A stretch of DNA of 64,000 nucleotides from Euglena gracilis (lineage: Eukaryota > Euglenida > Euglenophyceae > Euglenales), in contig CP154955.1 in assembly GCA_039621445.1 (NCBI GenBank), positions 24,080,064 to 24,144,063 of the forward strand. The letters run 5' to 3'. Each line of letters opens with the position of its first letter. Position 1 is the first letter of the stretch. The translations under genes and the position numbers were made by a program. Positions 52,195 to 63,487 of this stretch are shown piece by piece. The notes under the pieces were generated by a model that did not search any database, had not been told where the DNA came from, and saw only the letters and a list, made by a program, of their open reading frames with translations.

Positions 52195-53640
52195 TCCTCC
52201 CCCCAGCAGTTGGTTAACAGACCCCACTGGGGGGTACCAGTAAAACTTTGCTGCCTGGCTGTCTGATTGACATTAAATGGCGCCACCATGATGTCGAAGC
52301 CCAGTGGGGTACGATCAACAGACAAGTTAGGTCTGGGTTTAACAGTAATCTCTGAACCCACTTGGGAATGATGCTCCATGGGGGGTTTGAATAAACTGGG
52401 GGGAGGCCCCTTAAATCTGTCTTCAAGGCGTCAACCATCAAAGCCCCTTGGTGGGGTTATCAACAAACAAACTTGGAGAATTTTTTGTTGCTGGGTGTGC
52501 AAAACATGTCCACCTCTGGGGTTATTTCCTTTCTGAAAAATAGAATAATTTGATGAAGGATGTGTTTAGGGTATAATCTCCTGGGTCTTTTTGCTCCCTG
52601 GTCAGGGAGTCTGCCAATTGCTCCTTTGTGGGAACCCAAACCACCTGCAAATTGATTTGCTTGTCCCGACAATGATACAGCAGGGGTTTTAAGATGGAAT
52701 TCAGGTAGGGCTTTTTGCCTCCCAACTTTGTTAAATAACTTACAGCCACCTGGCTGTCCACATGAAGCACAATTGCTTGTTTTGGTTTGGCTAAAGCTTT
52801 TACTGTTTCCACTGCAGCCTGCAACTCTTTTTGATTGATATGAATGATGTACAGGTCCTTCCAGAAATCCTGCACCTTTTGGCCTGAATCTTTGTCCAGC
52901 CCCCCCCCCCATTGCCAGGCGCTGCTGTCTGAGAAGACTTCCTGAGATGCTTGCGATTAAAATGCCCTGCCAACGCCTGGCATTTAAAAAAGCTTTTAAC
53001 TTCACAGTTTGATCTTTGACCCCCTGAGGAATGGTCAGGGTGTGGTCCCAACCCAACTTGGTGTACAAATTCACCATTTGCAAGGTTGATCTGTCAGAAT
53101 TCTGAGAAATGGCATTGATACTAAAATAGCTTCTGACTTGCCCCACAATAGAACTGGGCTTTCTGCAGCTCATTTTTTGTGCCGTGAGCACTTTGCTAAT
53201 TCCTTTCTTAAAGATTTTAGTTTTTCCTGAGTAATTTCCAGTTGGCCTTTTTTCAAATTGATCCACTGGAGCAAATGCTTTATTTCCTGTGTGGGTTCCA
53301 GCAGGATTTGGGGTGGTTTAATCTGAAAACTGCCAGTAAAAGGTCCTTTTTTTATTTTTGCGAAATGTTGGGCTGCTGTCTTTTTTCTGGGGGCTAACAG
53401 CAAAATGTCGTCCGGGTAGATGAAAACCACCTTTCCCTCCTTTCTCCATTTGCTTCCCAGACTCTCATGAGAGTCATAGATTTTTGTGGCAGGCTGCTGA
53501 GGCCAAAGCATGCCCCCCACTTGCATGCAAACATGTTTTTCCCGGCTGCTGTGCAGCTTTAAGAGAAAATAAGCATCTTTCAGATCGATTTTTCCACAAA
53601 ACAAACCATTTCTTAAATATGGGAAGATCTTTCCCATTTG
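52195..53640 (-). pseudogene. Reverse transcriptase/RNase H of DIRS-like copy 2
   Basis: Minus-strand 53637-53170: CGKIDLKDAYFLLKLHSS and KVVFIYPDDILLLAPRKKT (YPDD intact), thumb EIKHLLQWINLKKGQLEI. RNase H at 52875-52522: LYIIHINQKELQAAVETVKA, VLHVDSQVAVSYLTKLGGKK and QVVWVPTKEQLADSLTRE. The linker continues PEVDMFCTPSNKKFSKFV, then PPWSIIPKWVQRLLL after a frame change. Confidence 0.8.
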
Positions 53641-53673
53641 TTCCAGTCTGAGCTTCTGGGGGGTAATAGAGGT

Positions 53674-54765
53674 TTAATTGTCGACAATCTGAAATTTATC
53701 TTTCTTTGGTCTTCTCCCCTTCTTTTTTGGAAATGATGAAATAATAAGGGACAAAATGCTTTGCCTCCTCTGGGGGATTTGCTTGGTTGCCCCTGCACAT
53801 TCGTATTTCCTTAGAATTTTCTGGTCAGTGGTGATTTCTTGGGAGGTTTTGAAGGGAATTTTTAAGGACATCTGAGGGGGAGGAGAAGACCTGCCATAAC
53901 CCCCTCCCTTATCAGGTTTAATACCTCTCTGCTGGCTCCTGTTGTGACCCATTGGGAAATGCTGGCCTGCAGGGCCTTGTAAGGGGGCACCCCTGGGTGT
54001 AATGTGTCTGGGGATTCCATAAACCCCATCGCTGGGGTCCTTCCCCCTGGTGAATTGTGGGAAGGACCCCCTGTAGACCCAGTGATGGGGCAACCTCTGG
54101 CTTCCACAACACTGGGGCTACAGCTGGCCCTGCCATAGGGCTTCCCAAAGACAGGCTTTCCCCCTGTTTTCGAATGACGTGGAAGGTCTGTGTCTGCAGG
54201 TACATATAATGCTGGGCTTATTATCTTCTGGGGGGGGCCTGTCTGAGCCAATCTTTGGCCTCCCCCCCAAGGGCTGTGTGGACGGTCTTGAATGTATTGG
54301 CTTGTATTGGCCTTTAGGGCCATATGGCCTCCACTGGCACTCAGACCTGCCTGCCCTCTTGAATGATGGCAGCCATAGCCTTGAATCTGAGCCCCAGGCC
54401 CTGTTGAAAAATGGCTGCCATAGTCTTCATTTCGACTTGAATCCCTTGGAAGGAGGGGAGCAGAGAAAAGGGGGTAGAGTATGTTTGACCTGTGGTGATA
54501 CTCCCTTTCTGTATTCTTGCCTTCCTGGCCACATTTGTCCATGGTCCATGGCCATCGTCATGTTCAGTGGGGGACTTTGAAATCTTTGATGTGGTGGGGT
54601 GTGGAGGGGTTGCGATGGCCACGGACTGATGTGCTGCTGCCGCTTCTCCAGCTTCTGCAGCTGCTGCTGTGGCACCAGCTTCCCCAGCTTCTGCTGCCCT
54701 CTTGGAAGCTCTTTGAAGTTCTTCTTGGCAGTCTGAAGTTCTTTGAAATTAATTCTTCATGGAAG
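53674..54765 (-). pseudogene. Gag-like region of DIRS-like copy 2
   Basis: The segment begins with an Ala/Glu/Gln-rich coiled-coil-like part (AAAAEAGEAG repeats; QQQLQKLEKRQQH), then THHxG-poor basic and Pro-rich sequence (MDKCGQEGKNTEREYHHR and a GPSHNSPGGRTPAM block). It ends KALQASISQWVTTGASREVL next to RT. Three frames alternate, so it is broken. No zinc knuckle is visible. Position just 5' of RT supports a Gag role. Confidence 0.5.
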
Positions 54766-54989
54766 TCCAGTTTTTGACCTTTGTCGGAGCAATTGCAATA
54801 CTTCTGGAATTGCAGTTGAACTCGAAGAGTTGAATTCTTCCTCCAGGAAGTTGAAGGTCCGAAAAAAGTTCGGTCCACCAGTTGATAAAAGTGATGGTCT
54901 TCGTGAATGGAAACTCCTCGTAAAAAAATTCCAGTTGAACTCGTAGAAGGAAAATTCTTCCTCCTTGAGGTCGAACGGCAGAATTTGGA

Positions 54990-55900
54990 AGCAGCCAACT
55001 CTGGCAACAAAAAGCAGTAAGAAGCACCCCCCCGCGCGCGTACAACACACCAGAACAGAACATCCGGCAAAGAAAGCAGGACCCCACCATCTCGCAGTGC
55101 GGAGCCCGAATGGTCTCGGACTCCCACGACAAAGGAAGGAGGAGGAAGGGACCAAGAGGGCGAAGCACAAGAACATGGTTAGCCCAACACCCCCACCCAA
55201 AAAATCAGCAGAAAAAGAAAGACATGCCAGCCAGAAAGGGGACCCCCCCAGCGAAACAACCCCAACCACCCACCCAGAAAAACACCAGAAAGAGACAGCC
55301 ATCCCCTCCTCTTGGGTGGCCCCCCACCAAGCGACCATGTGAGAGGGGGGGCGGGGCCACGACGTTTCAGCTTCGCCAAGGTGTCGGAGGAGGTCTCATC
55401 ATCGCCAACTCCGGCAACAAAGGCGCAGTGAGAAGCACCCCCGCGCGCACACAACACACCAGAGCAGAACAGCTGGCAAAGAAAGCAGGGAGGAAGGGGC
55501 ACCGAAGGCGAAGCACAAAGACTCTGTGAGCCCGACCCCCCATCCTTAAAAGAAAGTTTGTGCTCAAAAGCCCTCGGTCGGCAGAAATTGTGGGCCAGGG
55601 GGGGGGAAGAGGGTGGGGAGAAGTCACGCCGCCAAGTCGGAACCACATCGTCAGCCAGCTCCGGCGAGGCGGCACTAAGCAGGGCTCCTAACCCGGCGGA
55701 CCAAAGCAATTCCAAGCGGCATCGCCAGGCGAGCAAGGCATGGCCTCGCAAGGTCTTTGTGCTTCGCCCCCGGTGTCCCTTCCTCCCTTGTCGGTTTTTC
55801 CTCGATTGAGTACGAGATCCCTTCCCTCGAACTCTTTCCAGGAAGAACGGTCAGGGAGGAAGGACACCGAGGGCGAAGCATAAAGACCTTTCGAGCAGAG
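54990..55900. repeat. Cluster of DIRS terminal-repeat units
   Basis: Units GCAACAAA..GAAGCACCCCC..CAACACACCAGA.CAGAAC..GGCAAAGAAAGCAGG occur at 54990-55080 and 55404-55490, and GGAAGGG.CAC.GAGGGCGAAGCACAAAGACC units at 55087-55178, 55490-55530, 55856-55890 and, inverted, 55745-55800. The mixture of direct and inverted copies shows that terminal repeats of more than one element are stacked here. Confidence 0.7.
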
Positions 55901-56362
55901 CCCAGAGCCCAAGCGAAGGTTCGGGAGTTCTTTGGTGCCCCCCAAAAACCTCAAAAGAGTTTTTTCCAAACATGGGAGTCTTCCCCTCCAGAGGGCCAGG
56001 AACTGGTTTTTGGTTCACTCAAAAAATTGGGGCCTTTCTGCTAAAGAAGTTTTCACAATGGGTCAGCGCGGGGGGGGGGGGGGACTTTTACAGCCCATTT
56101 ATCAACAGCATCAAGCTCCTCAGAGCCTTCCTTCCTGGTCGGTTTTCCTCAAGGGAGCACAAGCCTGCCTTTCGTGTTCCACATTCCTCAAACAAGTCCG
56201 AGGCACCAGGAGATGGAACTGCAACCGGCCTTGCTTTTGCACAAAAAAATGTGTCAACGGGTTGACTACGGGGGGAGAAAGTTTCGGTCAGGGTTTAAAG
56301 CAGAGTTCGATGTTAGGGCAGGTGGGGGATGGGTCTGGCAAGGTTGGGGGGCCCGCCTAAAC

Positions 56363-56775
56363 CAGGGGGGGGGGAATGCAACTTGGCCCTTCAAATTATG
56401 CAAGTCAAAAAAATGCAAAAAAATGCAAAAAAATGCAAAAAAAATGCAAAAAAATGCAACTTGCATGAAAACCTTGAGAAAAAGCTGGAATATGACAGAG
56501 CTTTGCTGCCTAAAATCAAAAAAATTTTCCAGGGCAAAACATTTTATGCAAAAAAAACGCAAAAAAATGCAAAAAAAATCCAAAACATATGCCAACTACA
56601 AAATTTTTTTCAAGGGCAAAATATTTTATGTAAAAAATGCAAAATAAATGCAAAAAATTCCAAACATACGGCAACCAATTGCAAAAAAATTTTCCAGGGC
56701 AAAATATTTTATGCAAAAAAATACAAAAAAAATTGCAAAAAATGCAAATTATGCAAGTTGCATCCCCCCCCCCTG
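56363..56775. mobile_element. G-run MITE, copy C
   Basis: The element starts CAGGGG-run-AATGCAACTTGG and ends CAAGTTGCAT-C-run-CTG, a clear inverted repeat, with perfect direct flanks CCTAAAC (56356-56362, 56776-56782). The interior is A-rich with AAATGCAAAAA units and a repeated TTTTCCAGGGCAAAA block (56525, 56610, 56690). Non-coding. Confidence 0.85.
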
Positions 56776-57102
56776 CCTAAACAGTGGTGCGGTCCGGATG
56801 ACCAATTTTCGGCCCAACCGAAAAAAATTGACCCCCCTGAACGTCCCGAAGTGCCATTTGGGGCACTTTTTGGGCAAAATCATCAAAGATTCAAAAAAAG
56901 TTTCGACGCAAAGCGCCAGAAGGAAAAATGTGACCTTTGGGGGGGAGGTTCCGGACTCCCCCTCCTGTCCAGGGGGGGGGGAGGACACCTTCCCCACCTA
57001 CACCCCATACACCCTCCTTATGTCGAACCCTGGTTGAAAGTTAAAGGTCAGCTGGGTCAGAAACAACCTCTGAAAACATACCCAAACTCTGCCATTCAAA
57101 AA

Positions 57103-57165
57103 TCATTGTGGAAGTTGTCGATGAATGGTCACGAGACGCTCAATCTGAGCTCTGCATATTGGACA
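57103..57165 (-). CDS. RNF157/LOG2-like RING E3 ligase, last exon
   Basis: After an acceptor (CATCATCTTCAG) the minus strand encodes CPICRAQIERLVTIHRQLPQ and TGA. CPIC supplies the last two zinc ligands of the RING finger; C-P-I-C-R followed by I-E-R-L resembles the plant LOG2 form. The phase (0) matches the donor of the RING exon at 58196-58342, about 1 kb upstream. The protein ends only 16 residues after the RING, short compared with animal MGRN1/RNF157, which have long tails. Confidence 0.85.
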   Translation of the reverse strand, partial: CPICRAQIERLVTIHRQLPQ

Positions 57166-57557
57166 CTGAAGATGATGAGTGACAGCAGGTGCATAAAATC
57201 GGTGGTGCTTCTTCTATCACCGGAAAAAAATGATCGTTTGGTCAAATCCTGGACCAATAGACAACCATCCAAAAAATAAAGCTTGTTGACCCTGCTTTGA
57301 CATACAATAATACACGTGCCAAACCTACAAACCGCGAGAAAATGCTGGAACAATCCAGGGCCTGGATTTTTCACTCGCTCCAGAGGAAACATGATGCCCT
57401 TTCCAACTCCTGCGGCAGGTTCTCAGCCCTCTGCTACAGCTTGTGGGCACCTCCCTTGATCCACAAACCCCAGCCCTGGCCATGTTTTCACCCCTTTCCC
57501 CTAAAAATCTTAACAATTTCTGCTTCGGTCCAGACTGGCTGCCCCAACTCCACTCGG

Positions 57558-57951
57558 GAGAGGGAGGAATGCGCTAGCCAGGCCAAGAGAAAAATGCACA
57601 AAAATGCGCATTTTGGGGGGGGGACAAAAATGTTCAAAGCCTGAGAGAAAGGCGCAAAAATCGGCAAAATGCAAACGTTACCCAAAAACATGCAAAAAAA
57701 TGGCTCCAAATAAAAACAAATCATAGGAAAAAATGAGGAAAATGTCATTTTCACAAAGAATCAACAACTTCCAAAAAATTTGTTTAAACAATGGCAAAAA
57801 AAATGCGAAAAACCAAACAATGTGATGAAAATTTTTCCAGAAAACGTGCAAAAAGTGCACATTTTTTTTGGAAAGTTTGCATAAAAAATGCAAAAAAATG
57901 TGCAAAAAAATGCAAAAAAAATTGCAAAACACATTTCCCCTCTGCTTTTTT
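57558..57951. mobile_element. Likely GCAAAAA-rich MITE in the ligase intron
   Basis: The left end GAGGGAGGAATGCGCTAGCC resembles the AATGCGCTG end of copy A. The right end GCAAAACACATTTCCCCTCTG is a decayed C-run end. The interior has ATGCGCATTTTGGGG and AAATGCAAAAA units. No target duplication could be read. Confidence 0.45.
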
Positions 57952-58195
57952 CCAGCAGATCTCATCAGTGGCGGGGTCTGCAGCCCGGATGGGAGCTGCT
58001 GGCTGGAAAAAAAAGGTGCTGGCTGGCCTGGTTTTACCCCCTGTGTTGGGTCACCTCTGGCTTCAGAGAACCCCTCCACCTGGAATGGAGCCTGTTGGTC
58101 CCCCCGAAAAAAGTCCCCGAAAAAGGACAGGCGCGCTCTGACAAAAGGTTGCCACGCCGTGGGGTCTTTCCAACTGCTGACTCTGACCAGCACAC

Positions 58196-58342
58196 CTTGT
58201 TAGTCTGCCCCCGCAGCTGCTCCGCACACTCGCTGCACAGGCACATGTGCCGGCAAGGCATCACGGTGGTGTTTCGCCGTTGGGAAATGCAGATGACGCA
58301 GGTGTCCCCTTCAATCTCCTCTGAGCTGCCCGGCTTCCATTC
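58196..58342 (-). CDS. RNF157/LOG2-like RING E3 ligase, RING exon
   Basis: The 49-codon, phase 0-0 exon lies between an acceptor (AACCCACAG) and a GTGTGC donor. It encodes EWKPGSSEEIEGD, then TCVICISQRRNTTVMPCRHM and CLCSECAEQLRGQTNK. The spacing C-x2-C-x11-C-x-H-x2-C-x-C-x2-C joins the CPIC of the last exon to complete a RING finger. PCRHMCLC and the short loop are the hallmark of the mahogunin/RNF157/LOG2 family. These ligases bind E2 enzymes and ubiquitinate targets, often at membranes. Confidence 0.9.
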
Positions 58343-58847
58343 CTGTGGGTTCGACAGCGAAAGCGGTGTAATGAATCACGACTGCTGAAAAAGCAGTTGG
58401 GGGAAACCTTTGGGGTTTTCTTTCTTTTGCCAACTACACTAAACCCCCCAAAAGTGCGCAAATTTGAGGACATAGCTCGGACGCGAAGGGGAACACTATA
58501 AGGGCACTGCGTAAAAATTATTCGGGTACAAAATACTTAGTTTTTCACAAATTTTCTTCAGTTTTACCCCTCCTTGTGATGTCAAATAAATGAGTCAAAT
58601 CAATATGTATCAAATTTGCTCGGACGACCAAAATATTTGGTCTGAGGAGGACAATTCTGAGAAGGAATTCCCAAGCCAGTCCAATGAACCAGGGCCAAGC
58701 GAGTTCAGACTGATGTTGATTTTAAGAAGCAAGAGTGTGGCAGCGGTTTCTCTTTGGGTGGTGCTGCGCTTTGAGGAGGTGGTTTCGAACCCTTTGGGGG
58801 TGCACGTTAACCAGGGCACTGCGCATAATTAGGGCACTACGAACTTG

Positions 58848-60045
58848 TTGGGGAGTCGCTGAACTCCAATCTCTTTAAAATAAATACTAAGCTTACCACC
58901 AGGCTGTTTTTTACCAACCCCGGGGGGGGGGGTCCGGAGTGCCTGTGAGTGCCTGCCCAGGCAGGCACTGCCCCCCCCCCCCGGGGGGTTCGGATTTTGG
59001 CCTGTGCCCAGGCACATTCCTTTGAAAATTTGAAAATAAGCCATTTTTGGCTCCCTGGGGCCTTCGGTGCTGGGGTTGTGCTAGGGCACTTTTGGCCGTG
59101 TGCCCTACCCCCCCCCCCAGGGGGGTCGGATTTGGAGTGCCTTGGAGTGCCTGCCCAGGCAGGCACCCCCCCCCCGGGGTGGGGTCGGCACCCGACTAAA
59201 AATACAGCCTGCTTACCCCCCCGCCCCTGGGCAGGTAATGAAAACCGGGATTATCACCATGACCCCGCACCCTTTCCTAGAATTTTTTTCAGTTGCAAGC
59301 GGCTGGATCCCGAGTCTCCATTTTCAGTCTCCATCCAAATCACCTCCGTTTGACCCCCAACTCCCCGCCAGGCCCGAGAAATTCACCCGCGAAGGGGTCC
59401 AAATTGCCAACCCCCCCCCAGTTTCGACTCTGCCATTTCGCCGGGGTGAGATTTTTGGTCAAAAATTCCATTTTCGAAAATATCTTGAGAAAATGCACAT
59501 TATTTCCAGAAATGTCTCACTGACGAAATGTATCCGTGAAGGCCCTCTATCGCCCCCCATTCGCTGTTTTGGCTGCCGGCATGCCTGGCCCGTGTTCCGG
59601 CGTTTCTTTGTGACCCAAAACGGCCATTTTGGGGTGCTTTTTGGGCCGTTTCGTGCCGTTTCGTGGGGTGTTTCGTTTGGGCCGTTTTTCGGGGCTTTTC
59701 GGGGTCAAAAAAATCACAACATGTTGGGGAGAAAAGGAATCACTGGGGACCTGAAACCCCTGGGACCCTCTATCGCCCTGTATTGGCCACCCTTGCCTGG
59801 GCTGGGCCGGGCCGGGCCGCTGCCACCGGGCCACCGGGCAGGGCCGTCGGCCGGGGCGCTGGGCCCGGCCGGGCCAACCGCCGCAAGGCCAGGCTGGGTT
59901 GCTTCCTCCAGTTTGCCAAATTGAGCTGGGTTGGGCCGGGCCGCCAGGTCGGGCTGAAGGTCCGCCCTGGCAGCCACATGCCTCAGACGTCTGCTGCTGC
60001 ATGGCACCATCAGACACACAAAGAGCTCAGCACTACACAAAACCT
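58848..60045 (+). mobile_element. Large GC-satellite element, family L copy 2
   Basis: It starts GGGGAGTCGCTGAACTCC and ends ACAAAGAGCTCAGCACTACA. The shared body blocks are GGGATTATCACCATGACCCC, TTTGACCCCCAACTCCCCGC, GCGAAGGGGTCCAAA and CGACTCTGCCATTTCGCC; a GGGCCGGGCC satellite lies at 59805-59890. It also holds a family G-like segment near 58914-59225. It lies in the large intron of the RING ligase gene. Confidence 0.65.
58914..59225 (+). repeat. Dispersed repeat family G-like segment inside family L copy 2
   Basis: Two repeats of GGAGTGCC..GAGTGCCTGCCCAGGCAGGCAC with C-run and G-run pairs, and TTTTTGGCTCCCTGGGGCCTTC between. CCTGCCCAGGCAGG is itself palindromic. Confidence 0.5.
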
Positions 60046-61081
60046 GGTAAACATCATCCACCGTGGGGATCACAAACCTTGCATTTTTGCAACACAACAG
60101 ATACAATTTTTAGTCAAATGATGTAACACGATCAAATAGATTCAGTGATGAATAAAAAATACGCATTGATGTTGGATCATGGCAAAATACTAATTTCATC
60201 ACCAACCGGAGACAGGTGAGTAACTAAAAAAGGAAGAGATATATCTATGTTAGGTCAAATCAGCAAATGCACTGCTGAATGCGGATTCAAACAGGGCCAA
60301 AAAAAAGTTGACATTTTTTTGCAACTGCTGACAAAGAAAAACGACATCAAAATTGATATTTCAAATGTTGTAATAACTTGTATGGCAATGATGTCATATG
60401 GTTCAGTGATATCCATGATGTTCATGTTTTTTTTTGCATTTTGAGAGAGTTTTTAAAAAGGTTCACGGGAGGTTGGTGTGCGGCCAGTGTTTGATATAAG
60501 AGCAGGTGGGCCAGCTGGAAAAAAATTCCAAAAATTGACCAAAAATGCCATTTGGGGAACTTTTTGGGCAATAAAAGATCTCAATTGTCAAAAATGCAAA
60601 AAAAAATCGTCACAAAGCACAGGAAATTGAACGTCGAAAAGATTAACCTTTTGGGAGGTCCTGCAGTAAAATTCTCAAGTTAGAAGTGACCCAACCCCCT
60701 GCGGGGGGGGGGGAGTCCAGGCAGCACTTTCTTTTTCCAGCAGGCCCACGGAACCCCCCAAGTCCTCAAGAAAACCCCAGTTCACCAAATACCCTTGAGA
60801 GGCCAATACAACGACGGTGAGCATCAAGGGAACTGTTTGATTCAGAAACCCATAAATTTACTTCTTGTGACTGTCGGTTGCAGTTTGGTTTGGGCGGCGG
60901 CCGGCTGTGTCCCCAACCAAGATGGGCATTTGGTTGGGCCATGGCAAAAACAAGATGGACGGAGGGCTCTGTCAACACCCGAAGCTCACTCTGAAAAAGG
61001 GGGTTGAACGGGCATTTCTCAACAACGGGAAATGGCTGAAATCCTCGGACATAGGGATGACGTCGCCGGGCAAGAGCTCTG
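60046..61081. other. Intronic stretch of the ligase gene, no clear feature
   Basis: A minus-strand peptide ELLPGDVI occurs near 61055 and recalls a P-type ATPase motif, but the context does not support it. A G-run sits at 60702-60713. Nothing else is supportable. Confidence 0.4.
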
Positions 61082-61405
61082 TTGTGTAGCATTTCATGGC
61101 ACATGAATGAGGTGTCCGACGAAGGGGTTGCGAAGCTCTTTTTTGCGTCATGGTGTAAGGCATTGGAATCTGATTTCCATCCAACGGCTGATGGAAAGAT
61201 ACGTACCAGGGTTCACATACGTTTCAGGGGAACATGGCGGATAGCGCCGTATGATGCATCCATTTCTGATAAGCAAAAAAAAATCACATCAGTAAATGGT
61301 CCCAATGAGGATAAATTAACCGTGTTTCTTGCGCAATGGCGCAAAAAAAAAGTTCCTAGCGCAAAGGAGTGTAAATTTCAATCACTTGCGCAATTGCGCA
61401 AGTGA
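61082..61405 (+). CDS. Unrecognised ORF (107 aa)
   Basis: Open frame with protein-like composition: SDEGVAKLFFASWCKALESD, then TRVHIRFRGTWRIAPYDASI, then a Lys-rich part with SVNGPNEDKLTVFLAQW and TGA. It lies on the strand opposite the ligase gene, within its intron. The 3' end has GCGCAATTGCGC palindromic motifs. The first residues probably are not coding (AG at 61088-61089 could be an acceptor). Candidate mobile-element or nested gene fragment; no family recognised. Confidence 0.3.
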   Translation: MCSISWHMNEVSDEGVAKLFFASWCKALESDFHPTADGKIRTRVHIRFRGTWRIAPYDASISDKQKKITSVNGPNEDKLTVFLAQWRKKKVPSAKECKFQSLAQLRK

Positions 61406-63487
61406 GTTTCAAAGAAATACAATTCCTTATTTCCCATCATCCACGGGATGCTGGAAAAGGCCTTCACTTTTACAGGCTCCACCTATCGGTACAAGGGGTC
61501 CTGCTACTGTTCAAAATCATTACCTACTGTGCTTTGTCTGGACGCCACATCTGCCGCAATGGAGCCCATGGAGCCTGCCATCCGACAGACAGAGTAAGTG
61601 TCTGAGCAGCTTCAATCGCCGCAAATATCAGGGGGCACACCAGTCAGTCCGAGACAAATTTGGCAGCATAAAACTCGTCACACCAACTCCTTTGCGCAAG
61701 AGTTGCGCAAGAGCTGACATTGTTTCAATATCTCATTCAGTGGCAATGGGCGCCCCTTCAGGATGGGTCACCAACCTCCCTCCTCTGAAAAAAACGCTGA
61801 AAAACATCCTTCTGTGCGTCTTCTGACCCTGGCTGTCAGAGCCCTTCCCCGTCTCGTGGCCCTGCAGCCACCGAAGACCACATGTCATGGTCCAGCACCG
61901 AGGCACGCGCCACACTGGAGGGGTCAGATGGCGTGCACAATCACCCGGGCTCACCCTCGGGGCGTGCGCAAATGCGCGCGGCTGGGGTGTGGGATCGTTT
62001 GTGAGTGCGTGCGAGGAGGTGGGGCGTCCCTACGTGTGCAGGTGCGCGGGCTCGTGCGATGGATGGATGTGCGCATGTCGTTCCGGGCTGGTGGTTTCAA
62101 GCACCGCCCGGTCCTGGATCGCAGACGGTCAGGGGTTTCTTTGGTGAAATCCTCAATAGTACGGGGAAAAACAGCTTTTGGGGGGTGCAAATGACTCAGC
62201 TGGCCTTAGAGGCCAATACAGGGTGACAAATGGTCCCTGCAGCTTTCCTTTGGTCTCCAGCGGTTTCCTTTGGCTCCCCATCATTTTCGAGATATTTTGA
62301 AAAAAACGGCTGTTTTATCTCAAAATAGTGGAAAAACTGCAAAATCAAAACAGGTCAAAACAGCCCTATTGAAATATTTGGGGACTGGCGGGATGATAGA
62401 GCTGCATCCCAATAATGTCCAAAAAACGCAAAATGGCCGTTTTGGGCTTGGGCTTGGAGCTTAAGGTTGGCTGGGGCTGGCCCAAAAGCAAGATCTCCCC
62501 GGGGGGATCAGCCTGTCGGGCAGGAGGGGTCCAGGGCTGGAAAAATTTCTGCTGGCTGGGGAACTGTCAGGAAGAAAACTGCACACATGCGCGCGCACAC
62601 ACGCCAAGGATGGTATTTGTTCTTGTAATTTGGGCGGTCCCAAAATAGACCCAAAAATACCCAAAAGGGTACCCAAGGTCCCAACTTGCGCCTTGGAAGG
62701 AATCCGCAAGCTCTTCCAAAAATATGACTTTCTTTCAGATCCCAAGGACACATTCAGGAGTTTCATGTGATTGCTTGTTCCACCATCGACCATCATAAAC
62801 ATGTTCCTTCCCTGCAGCCTGAACAGAAAATTAAACAAAGGGATATTTTCACAAAATGCGGGAAAACCCTGTGAACCAGACTATCTTCGATGTTTTTCCT
62901 GAGAAACTCAGTGACGGAGGCCAACTCATGCCAGTCCAATTTTCAGGGGATTTGGGGGCCAAAAGCAACTCAGAAGGCGTCATCAGCAACCAACTGGTAC
63001 AGGAGACCATTTTGAGCTAAAGCCAGAACCACTGTCTCCTGCTTGTAAGCTGCCCCTTCCAATTGGCTGCCAAATCAGGCATTGTGGAACGATCCAGGGG
63101 CTTGTAAACCTTCTTGAAAACTGCCATTTACAAGAAATGGTCTGTGCAAAATAAGAAAAAATTCATGAAAATGACTTAAAAATGTTTCGGACCCCCCAAA
63201 ACCCAAAAATTTGGGCCTATTTTGGGTCCCCCCCAAGAATCAAAAATTGGGGGGGGGGGTGCCCAAAACCCAAATCCATCCTTGCACACGCACACACCCA
63301 CACACACCACCACCAGGGGTGGCCCCCCTTTTGCTTTAGAAAAGCCCTGAACACACCCCCAGGATTTGGCACCTCCGCACCGTTCAGTTTTGGCCCTCCT
63401 GTTTGAAAATTAATCACAAATTTTAACATCAACGTTCCTTAAAAGTTCACGATCATGGCCTGGAATTTGTAAATGTACCAAACACAC
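61406..63487. other. Rest of the large ligase intron
   Basis: A repeat segment at 62100-62150 (GATCGCAGACGGTC, TTTCTTTGGTGAAATCCTC) is an inverted, diverged copy of 12006-12052. A minus-strand open block near 62975-63055 (YKQETVVLALAQNGLLYQLV) is coding-like but stops after a few residues; it may be a remnant. CA-rich and GC-rich motifs elsewhere. Confidence 0.35.

Larger units (their letters stand above)
51160..55490 (-). mobile_element. DIRS-like retrotransposon copy 2 (most complete)
   Basis: Minus-strand order: terminal repeat (55.05-55.49 kb), Gag-like region (54.77-53.7), RT (53.65-52.95), RNase H (52.9-52.5), DIRS linker (52.47-52.2), tyrosine recombinase (52.05-51.24), terminal repeat (51.23-50.85). 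The inverted relation of 50850-51228 to 55080-55490 gives ITRs of roughly 400 bp. Frameshifts occur in each domain, but FIYPDDILLLA keeps both Asp of the RT site. Confidence 0.75.

Noticed and set aside
47969-54765. Ty3/Ty1 (LTR) retrotransposon or endogenous retrovirus
   Set aside because: No integrase, protease or long direct LTRs; a tyrosine recombinase follows RNase H, and the flanking repeats are inverted, as in DIRS-like elements.
60972-61184. P-type ATPase (P5) exon suggested by ELLPGDVI on the minus strand
   Set aside because: Only eight residues match. The flanking residues lack the following conserved A-domain motifs and the other strand is equally open.
62090-62160. SINE with tRNA-like promoter boxes
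   Set aside because: Similar to 12006-12052, but neither copy has recognisable A and B boxes at the proper spacing.
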